Positions 6,896 through 12,640 of a DNA stretch of 12,640 bases are shown one piece after another. Location of the stretch: NCBI GenBank assembly GCA_019247245.1, contig JAFAPF010000036.1, forward strand, positions 1-12,640, read 5' to 3'. Under the pieces are notes generated by a model, which saw only the letters and a program-made list of their open reading frames with translations, was not told the origin of the DNA and did no database searches. A program made the translations under genes and the position numbers. The stretch comes from Rubrobacter sp. Lineage in GTDB: Bacteria > Actinomycetota > Rubrobacteria > Rubrobacterales > Rubrobacteraceae. Each line of letters opens with the position of its first letter. Position 1 is the first letter of the stretch.

Positions 6896-7789
6896 GTGGA
6901 TGACAACCCCCAGGCTGGAGACCGAGACACACTCGCACGTGCCCAGGAGACCATTGCACGGCAGGCGGAGGAGATCGAACGACTCAGGCGCCGGCTCGCC
7001 GACGAGCGGTTTGCCGAGGATCTGCGGGAGGTGCTTACCCTGGTCGCTGCCGGGAGCACTATCGCTTCGCCGGTCACCCACTCACGGCTCTTGGAGATGA
7101 TCGTCGAGACGGCGGCGCGCGTGATCTCCGCGCGAGCGGCCTCCCTCTTCCTTGTAGATGAGGAGGCTCAGGAGCTGGTCTTCGAGGTCGCTTTGGGGTC
7201 GAAGGCCGAAGAGGTCAGGAAGTTCCGCGTGCCTTTAGGCCACGGTATCGCTGGGTTAGTGGCTGTAAGCGGCCAGCCAATGGCCGTCTCGGACGCCGAG
7301 CGCGACCCGCGCCAAGCCGCCGACATTGCCCAGAGCGTCGGCTACACGCCGCAGAGCATCCTCTGTGTCCCTCTCTTCTACCAGGACCAGATCATCGGGG
7401 TCCTCGAGCTCCTCGATAAGGAGGAAGCTTCCTCCTTCAGCGCCACGGATATGGAGGATCTGGGGCTGTTTGCGAACCAGGCTGCCGTCGCCATTGAGCA
7501 ATCACGGATCAACCGAAACCTCGAGGCGCTCCTCAGCGAGGTGCTGGAATCTATCGGCGGGGCAACGGAGAGCCAAAGGCAGGACCTACAAGAACATGCG
7601 CGGGCATTCGCGGAGCGCCTCGAAGAAGACGCCGCGTTCGGTCGAGCGTTGGATCTGGCCCGGCTCGTGCAGGAGATCGCCCACCGGGGAGAGAACGAAC
7701 TGAAGGCTTGCCAGACCATCTTGAAGGGTTTCGTAGAGTACCTGCGCTTGAGACCAGAGTCGGCCAGCGAGCTAGGAGCCATCCTATGA
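6896..7789 (+). CDS. GAF-domain sensor protein, first gene of a coupled operon
   Basis: This 297-aa soluble protein has an N-terminal coiled coil (about 10-50), one GAF domain (about 65-200) and a helical C-terminal tail (205-297). No kinase, cyclase or DNA-binding domain is attached, so it probably acts by protein contact. The GAF domain has the typical HGIAGLVAVSGQPM and ILCVPL blocks. It ends in LDKEEASSFSATDM, close to the NK-F-DE signature of cyclic-nucleotide-binding GAF domains (D174, K175, F181, D185; Asn replaced by Asp and the final Glu by Met). cNMP binding is possible but unproven. GTG 6896 is preceded by GAAAGG and a promoter at matching distance. Its stop overlaps the protease start (ATGA). 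I do not recognise a named gene. Confidence 0.88.
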   Translation: MDDNPQAGDRDTLARAQETIARQAEEIERLRRRLADERFAEDLREVLTLVAAGSTIASPVTHSRLLEMIVETAARVISARAASLFLVDEEAQELVFEVALGSKAEEVRKFRVPLGHGIAGLVAVSGQPMAVSDAERDPRQAADIAQSVGYTPQSILCVPLFYQDQIIGVLELLDKEEASSFSATDMEDLGLFANQAAVAIEQSRINRNLEALLSEVLESIGGATESQRQDLQEHARAFAERLEEDAAFGRALDLARLVQEIAHRGENELKACQTILKGFVEYLRLRPESASELGAIL

Positions 7790-8685
7790 TGGAGCGTCGG
7801 CCGGCCTGGTCCTCGGCTTTCGCCCCCGGTGTCCTGCAGACGCTCAGGCCGGTTCAGCCAATAGACGATATAGATCGGGAGTGGGCCTGGGGAGGCAGCA
7901 CGGGTAGGGGCATCAAGGTCGCCGTAGTTGATTCCGGCGTCGACGCCGCTCACCCGGCCGTCGGTCGGGTCGATGGGTACGTAGCCATCAGCGAGGGACC
8001 CAACGGGCTTCTCTACGACACCGAGCCGCACGAGGACACCTACGGCCACGGCACCGCCTGCGCCGGCATCATTCGATCTCTCGCACCGGAGTGCGAGATC
8101 TACAGCGTTAGGGTCCTCGGACCTAGGCTTACCGGACGGGGTGTCGTCTTCGCTGCTGGGATGCGCTGGGCCATCGAGAATGGGGTGCACGTCTGCAACC
8201 TGAGCCTGAGCACGTCAAAGAGGGATTTTTTCGGGCTGCTTCATGAGCTGGCCGACCAGGCCTACTTTGGAAACGTGATGCTGGTGGCTTCCGCGAACAA
8301 CATGCCGGTGGTCAGCTACCCCGCCGTGTACAGCTCTGTCTTCTCGGTCGCGTCGCACGATCTCGAAGACCCATACCTCTTCTACTACAACCCCAGCCCG
8401 CCAGTCGAGTTTGGGGCGTACGGGATCGACGTACGGGTGGCCTGGTCGAACGGAGGATGGTTTACGGCGACCGGAAACAGCTTCGCCACACCCCACATCG
8501 CGGGTATAATTACGAAGATCCTCGGCAAACACCCGGACTTAACGATCTTTCAGATGAAGGCTGTCCTCCGAGCGCTGGCCGCTAACGTATCGCGCGGAGC
8601 CGGGCGGGCGCACCAGGTACCGCTCGAGGCTGAGGAGGATGAGCCCTCACTGGATTGCGGCAAAGTGGGGGGAGGTTCGCCATGA
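7786..8685 (+). CDS. Subtilisin-family (S8) serine protease, likely leader peptidase
   Basis: This 299-aa protease has the full S8 triad: D49 in VAVVDSGVD, H88 in GHGT and S232 in GNSFATPH, with the oxyanion Asn N171 in ASAN. It has no signal peptide, no membrane segment and no long propeptide; about 40 residues precede the catalytic core. It should therefore act in the cytoplasm. Next to a precursor and an exporter without a C39 peptidase domain, the obvious role is removing the leader from the modified peptide; that role is inferred. The acidic, Gly-rich tail (about 270-299) is unlike the core. ATG 7786 overlaps the preceding stop (ATGA) and has AGGAG seven bases upstream (7774-7778). Its own TGA overlaps the exporter ATG. 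Confidence 0.93.
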   Translation: MMERRPAWSSAFAPGVLQTLRPVQPIDDIDREWAWGGSTGRGIKVAVVDSGVDAAHPAVGRVDGYVAISEGPNGLLYDTEPHEDTYGHGTACAGIIRSLAPECEIYSVRVLGPRLTGRGVVFAAGMRWAIENGVHVCNLSLSTSKRDFFGLLHELADQAYFGNVMLVASANNMPVVSYPAVYSSVFSVASHDLEDPYLFYYNPSPPVEFGAYGIDVRVAWSNGGWFTATGNSFATPHIAGIITKILGKHPDLTIFQMKAVLRALAANVSRGAGRAHQVPLEAEEDEPSLDCGKVGGGSP

Positions 8686-11600
8686 GCACCACCTCCAGCA
8701 GTGATTCACTCGTTCCTCTGCAGTGGCAGAAGCATCAGTCTTCACACTTCGTCTTCTGGTTTATGCCTGGCTCCCCGGCTGCGAAGAACGTGACAGCCCT
8801 GGCCTCCAGGCTGGAGGCAGTTTGGGGAACAACGGTGAAGGCTCTCGGCCTCGAAGGCCTGCCCCAGGAGCAGGTTCAGGTCTACCTGAGCGACACGCCC
8901 TTGAACGACTTGCTGGGTTGGCGGCGCCCGGAGGGGGGACAGGGTGCGAGCCAGATCTACGACCTGTATGGCAAGCAGATACTCGTTGCTCACCTCTCGG
9001 ACGCGCCCTGGGAAGTATTGGAGCGTGCCCTCGTGGAACTGTTGCTAACCTCTGCGCTGAGCATGCACCCAGACCGGTCGGTGATGCTTGTAGACGGGGT
9101 GTTAGGCTACGTTACGCGACAGACCGACCCCGAGCCGGACAAACTCAATGCTGTGCTCCTCAGCTTGCGAAGCCAAGGGAGCCGTATTGCATTAGCCGAC
9201 GTTCTGCGAGGGCCGGGTGGCGAGGCGAAGTCGATTTACCGCCGGATCGTTACCTCGTTCGTGGCTTTCTTGTTTATGAGCTACGGGACGGAACCTTTCA
9301 AACGGTTCGCCCAAGAGTTCGATCCCGATGTCCCGGACCGCGCGTCTGAGGCTGCCTATGGGAAGCAGATGGCTACATTGGAAGAGGAGTGGCTCGCCAC
9401 CCTGCAGCAGATGCAGCTACCAGCGTCGGGCCAGGTGCAACCACTCACTCCGGGCCAAGAGCCACCGCAGGCACTGGGACAGATGCAGCCGCCTGCACCG
9501 GGTCAGGCGCAGCCACCCCCGCCAGGTATCATGTGGTTCTTGCGAGGCATCCTCGCCTACCTGCGCCCCTACTGGGCTCAGGAAATTCTCATACTACTGG
9601 CGACGTTGGTTGCTGTGGCCTTTAGCATTGTGCTTCCGCTCGCCTTCGGGTGGGTCATCGATGCCCTCAGAGCCGAAGACTACAGTTACCTCTTGCCCAT
9701 CGTGGTTGGGGTGACCGTGCTCTTCGTGATGCAGCTTCCCGCCTCTATAGGCAAGGCGTACCTCAGCGCCCGCGTGGGCGCGAACGTTATGAACGACATA
9801 CAGTTCAAGATGTTCGAGCATCTGCAGCGGCTCTCCGCGGACTTTTACCTCCGCACCCGACCGGGGGAGATTCAATCGCGCTTCACCAGCGACCTGGGCC
9901 TTCTCAACATGGCGCTGACGCAGATGCTCCCCGTGTTGGTCACCGTCGCCGCTACCTTCTTCGGCAGCCTTGCCTCCCTCTTCTTCTTACAAGGGTTGCT
10001 CGCCCTGGCGGTTGTACTGGTGCTGCCCCTTTTTCTTATACTCCCGGCGCGCTTTGGGGCGCAGGCCGCCAGGGCTACTCACGAGATGCAGCAGAACCGT
10101 GCGATGGTGATCAGTACCGTGCAAGAGAACATTGGTGCCCAGCAGGTCATCAAGGCGTACAGCCTGCAGGGTCTAACACTCAGCAGGTTTCGAGCCCAGC
10201 TTGCCCAGCTGGGTCGCAGCGTGGCACGTGGGGATTTTCTGAGTTCTCTACCGGGGACGACCGCAAACCTCAGCATAGCCCTCATCCAGGTGTTGGCGCT
10301 GGCCGGCGGCGCGGTCCTGGTTATCTACGGGGCCTTCAGGGTGGGTGCTTTGGTGAGCTTTCAACTGCTCCTCGGTGGCGTGACCGGGCCGATGATGTCG
10401 CTCACCGGCATCTGGCAGATGCTCCTTCAGTCTTCGGTTGGTATGCAGCGGATAAACGAGCTGCTCGACGAGCGAGCTAAGGTCAAGGACGCCCCCGGCG
10501 CGAGGCCGCTGGGGCGCTTCTCCCGCGAGATTCGCTTTGAGGAGGTCACCTTCAGCTACACCGGCGAGCAGATGAACCTGCGCGACGTGGACCTGACGAT
10601 CTCGAGGGGCCAGTCGGTCGCCTTCGTGGGCCCCAGTGGTTCCGGCAAGAGCACGCTCCTGAACCTAATCATGCGCTTCTACGATCCTACCTCGGGCGCG
10701 ATGACGGTAGACGGGCAAGACCTGCGGCGGGTTACCCAGGAATCGTTGCGAAGCCAGATCGGGGCGGTCTTCCAAGAGACGTTCCTCTACAACACCACCG
10801 TCCGTGAGAACATAACCCTGGGCAAGCTCGACGTGACTGATGAAGAAGTAGAGAAGGCGGCGAAGGCGGCCGACATCCACGATTTCATCGTGGCTATGCC
10901 CCAGGGGTACGATACCTTGGTGGGCGAGGGCGGCGGGCAGCTCTCGGGCGGCCAACGCCAGCGGGTCGCCCTCGCGCGCGCCATCCTGTATGACCCCCCA
11001 ATCCTCGTGCTCGATGAGCCCACATCCGCGCTGGACCCGGAGACCGAGGCCGCCGTCAACGCCACCCTACACAGGCAGGGGCAAGGACGCACGGTTATCA
11101 CCGTGACTCACCGGCTCGCGTCGGTTACGGACGCCGACCGCATCTTCGTGCTCGAGCGTGGTCAGGTGGTCGAGCAGGGCACCCACGAGGAGCTGCTGAA
11201 CGCGCGGGGCCTCTACTACCGTTTGTGGGGGCAGCAAAACGGCTTCGAGGATGCCCAGCGCGTCGGCGTCGAAGCGTCGCGTCTCCGTGCGATCCCATTC
11301 TTCGAGAACCTGGATGAGGCCTTGCTCTCTGCTCTCGCCGAGCGTTTCGTCCTGGAGCGTTACCCTGAAGGGCATACAATCTTCGAGGAGGGCGATCCGG
11401 GGGACAAGCTTTACTTTATCGATCGCGGGGAGGTGGAGGTGGTGGCCAGCGGGCCGACCGGGGAGGAGCTGCGCGTGGCGCTGCTTCGGGACGGGGACTA
11501 CTTTGGGGAGATAGCGTTGTTGGAGGACGTGCCGCGCACCGCCACCGTTCGGACGCGGACCCCAAGCCTCCTGCTCGCGCTGGATCGCGGGCAGTTCCTC

Positions 11601-11717
11601 GAGCTCTTGCGATCGGTTCCCGAGCTGCATACCGCCTTCGAGCGCGGGGTGGAGGCACGCCGCAAGGCAACCGTCACCGCATTACAACAAACCGTACAGG
11701 CGGGTGGCGGGTGGTGA
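8682..11717 (+). CDS. ABC exporter with degenerate zincin-like N-domain and C-terminal cNMP-binding domain
   Basis: This 1011-aa fusion is likely the peptide exporter. Residues 15-240 resemble the peptidase-MA gluzincin fold (HFVFWFMPGSPAAKN; VQVYLSD; SFVAFLFMSYGTEPFKRF). However, the expected HExxH reads VELLL (118-122) and the second-helix EG motif reads VDG (137-139), so catalysis looks lost. A Pro/Gln-rich linker (about 240-283) leads to a six-helix type I exporter membrane domain (about 290-590). The ATPase is intact: Walker A GPSGSGKS (650-657), Q698, LSGGQ (754-758), Walker B ILVLDEP (D778, E779) and H810. A cNMP-binding domain (about 868-985) keeps the phosphate cassette FGEIALL...PRTA (E943, R952, T953). 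No C39 peptidase is present. ATG 8682 has GGGGGGAGG six bases upstream and overlaps the protease stop. Substrate and cAMP gating are inferred. Confidence 0.94.
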   Translation: MSTTSSSDSLVPLQWQKHQSSHFVFWFMPGSPAAKNVTALASRLEAVWGTTVKALGLEGLPQEQVQVYLSDTPLNDLLGWRRPEGGQGASQIYDLYGKQILVAHLSDAPWEVLERALVELLLTSALSMHPDRSVMLVDGVLGYVTRQTDPEPDKLNAVLLSLRSQGSRIALADVLRGPGGEAKSIYRRIVTSFVAFLFMSYGTEPFKRFAQEFDPDVPDRASEAAYGKQMATLEEEWLATLQQMQLPASGQVQPLTPGQEPPQALGQMQPPAPGQAQPPPPGIMWFLRGILAYLRPYWAQEILILLATLVAVAFSIVLPLAFGWVIDALRAEDYSYLLPIVVGVTVLFVMQLPASIGKAYLSARVGANVMNDIQFKMFEHLQRLSADFYLRTRPGEIQSRFTSDLGLLNMALTQMLPVLVTVAATFFGSLASLFFLQGLLALAVVLVLPLFLILPARFGAQAARATHEMQQNRAMVISTVQENIGAQQVIKAYSLQGLTLSRFRAQLAQLGRSVARGDFLSSLPGTTANLSIALIQVLALAGGAVLVIYGAFRVGALVSFQLLLGGVTGPMMSLTGIWQMLLQSSVGMQRINELLDERAKVKDAPGARPLGRFSREIRFEEVTFSYTGEQMNLRDVDLTISRGQSVAFVGPSGSGKSTLLNLIMRFYDPTSGAMTVDGQDLRRVTQESLRSQIGAVFQETFLYNTTVRENITLGKLDVTDEEVEKAAKAADIHDFIVAMPQGYDTLVGEGGGQLSGGQRQRVALARAILYDPPILVLDEPTSALDPETEAAVNATLHRQGQGRTVITVTHRLASVTDADRIFVLERGQVVEQGTHEELLNARGLYYRLWGQQNGFEDAQRVGVEASRLRAIPFFENLDEALLSALAERFVLERYPEGHTIFEEGDPGDKLYFIDRGEVEVVASGPTGEELRVALLRDGDYFGEIALLEDVPRTATVRTRTPSLLLALDRGQFLELLRSVPELHTAFERGVEARRKATVTALQQTVQAGGGW
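9402..9530 (+). repeat. Pro/Gln-rich linker repeats inside the exporter gene
   Basis: This coding stretch encodes a linker with imperfect units of the form P-x-x-G-Q-x-Q-P, repeated about four times (for example PASGQVQPL and PAPGQAQPPPPG). It joins the zincin-like domain to the membrane domain and should be flexible and extended. Confidence 0.75.
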
Positions 11718-12526
11718 GTGGGCAAACGAATACTCCGCACTCCGGCACGTCGGGGCTCGACCCCACGCACACTGTCTCGGCGGAGAGGCGATCCTCTACC
11801 CCTTCTCCTTCTGGTATCGCCGGGAGGTCTAAGCAGACGCCGATGGAACTTGAGGCCCTGGTTGGAATATCTCTGTTCCGCGACCTGAAGATCGAGCAGC
11901 TGTCGAGGCTCAGCGCGCTCATGCAGCGCAAAAGATACCCTGCGGGGACCGAAATCATCACGGTGAACCTGCCGGGCGAGATCGTCTACATCATCCTCGA
12001 CGGTAGCGTCAAAATCCACATCGATCAGCCTGACGGCAGCGATGTCATCGTGGCCATCCTCGGGGCCGGTGAGGTCGTAGGCGAGATGAGCGTCGTGGAT
12101 AGCCTAGGACGCTCCGCTTCGGTGACCACCCTGGAGCCTTCCACGCTCCTCTTGATGGACCGCGCCACCTTCTGGACGAGCCTGCGAGAGATGCCGACGA
12201 TAACCTACAACCTCGTGGACATCCTTTCCCGTCGGTTGCGGCTGGCCAACCTGCACGCCCGGTCGCTGTCGAGGCTGGACGTCTACGGTCGGGTAGCCGG
12301 ACAGCTACTGGCCTTCGCGTGGGAGTACGGAGAGGCTGCTCCGAAGGGCGACGTTGTTATTCCCCTCCGCTTGACGCAGAGCGACCTGGCCAGCATGGTC
12401 GGCGCCTCTCGGGTGCGCGTCAACCAGGCTCTGAGCTTCTATAAGCGGCGCAACTACCTCTCAACGAACCGCGACCGCCGTATCGTCATCCACGATCCAG
12501 GCGCCCTTAGCCGCCGTTGTAGCTAA
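11714..12526 (+). CDS. Crp/Fnr-family transcription regulator
   Basis: This 270-aa regulator has a cNMP-binding domain (about 48-165) and a C-terminal winged helix-turn-helix (about 185-262). The phosphate cassette region keeps GE and GRSA (E124, R133, S134), the residues that hold cAMP in Crp, so binding is plausible. The DNA-binding helix lies in LTQSDLASMVGASRVRVNQA. No Fnr-type iron-sulfur Cys cluster is seen. The first 40 or so residues are Ser/Thr/Pro-rich and not part of the family fold, so translation might start at ATG 11843 instead; that site has no well-spaced Shine-Dalgarno. GTG 11714 overlaps the exporter TGA just as the earlier ATGA junctions do; GTG 11711 is equally possible. 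It is the last gene of the operon, 32 bases before the second control repeat, and may act on that repeat. Confidence 0.94.
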   Translation: MSGQTNTPHSGTSGLDPTHTVSAERRSSTPSPSGIAGRSKQTPMELEALVGISLFRDLKIEQLSRLSALMQRKRYPAGTEIITVNLPGEIVYIILDGSVKIHIDQPDGSDVIVAILGAGEVVGEMSVVDSLGRSASVTTLEPSTLLLMDRATFWTSLREMPTITYNLVDILSRRLRLANLHARSLSRLDVYGRVAGQLLAFAWEYGEAAPKGDVVIPLRLTQSDLASMVGASRVRVNQALSFYKRRNYLSTNRDRRIVIHDPGALSRRCS

Positions 12527-12558
12527 AGAACCGTCCGCGCAAACGAGTACCCGGAACT

Positions 12559-12640
12559 CCTTCCGCTACCCCATCCTACGCTGTAAACAATTTTATACAG
12601 AAGATGTTAAATATTTTATACTTATCCAATAGCGCACTCA
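12559..12640. repeat. 82-bp direct repeat, copy 2
   Basis: This is the same segment as 1-82 with one change (C at 12626). It starts 32 bases after the Crp/Fnr stop codon and runs to the end of the window. By analogy with copy 1 a gene should begin about 57 bases beyond the window. The alternative is that the two ends are an overlap artefact or the junction of a circular or tandem unit. Confidence 0.95.
12582..12621 (+). promoter_or_regulatory. Tandem 17-bp direct repeats, second copy of candidate operator
   Basis: Units 12582-12598 and 12605-12621 are identical to those at 24-40 and 47-63. The only base that differs between the long repeats lies outside them. Confidence 0.5.

Noticed and set aside
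9650..10480. 276-codon alternate frame inside the exporter
   Set aside because: The exporter frame has continuous family motifs across this region; the alternate product is Gly/Arg-rich with none.
1..12640. CRISPR arrays, tRNA or rRNA genes, insertion sequences or a replication origin
   Set aside because: No regularly spaced repeats, cloverleaf, rRNA core sequences, transposase motifs or replication gene were seen on either strand. The terminal repeats are direct and flank no transposase or integrase.

Overview
The window is one compact, GC-rich (about 60% by eye) gene cluster for a lanthipeptide-type peptide, with an unusually large cyclic-nucleotide component. The Shine-Dalgarno sites, frequent GTG starts, 4-bp gene overlaps, NarL-type regulator and class III cyclase suggest a high-GC bacterium such as a Rubrobacter-like actinobacterium or a Thermomicrobia/Chloroflexota member. 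The sequence alone does not settle which.

Layout from the left: an AT-rich 82-bp control segment (1-82); a 107-aa precursor peptide with an NHLP-like leader and a very aromatic C-terminal core (140-463); a spacer with a strong hairpin (464-748); and a class IV (LanL-like) lanthionine synthetase with lyase, kinase and zinc-binding cyclase domains (749-3640). A 544-bp convergent gap follows (3641-4184), holding at most one tiny ORF with a CxxC motif. On the minus strand come a NarL/FixJ response regulator (4185-4817), a membrane-bound class III adenylate cyclase (5080-6495) and a decayed N-terminal copy of the response regulator with its upstream region (6543-6811). On the plus strand is a tightly coupled four-gene operon, with 4-bp stop/start overlaps at every junction: a GAF protein (6896-7789), a cytoplasmic S8 protease (7786-8685), an ABC exporter (8682-11717) and a Crp/Fnr regulator (11714-12526). 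The exporter carries a degenerate zincin-like N-terminal domain and a C-terminal cNMP-binding domain. The window ends in a second copy of the 82-bp control segment (12559-12640, one mismatch), so a second gene under the same control, possibly another precursor, may lie just outside.

Working model (inference): the synthetase binds the precursor leader and dehydrates or cyclises the core, the S8 protease removes the leader in the cytoplasm, and the ABC exporter secretes the product. The exporter has no C39 peptidase domain; its N-terminal domain looks like a dead metallopeptidase that could instead bind the peptide. The cyclase would make cAMP, read by the exporter's cNMP domain, by the Crp-type regulator and perhaps by the GAF protein, tying synthesis and export to one second messenger. 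The least expected parts are this cAMP wiring, the fused pseudo-peptidase, the pairing of an NHLP leader with a LanL-type enzyme, the aromatic core with both cysteines ahead of its Ser/Thr residues, and the duplicated control segment at both ends.
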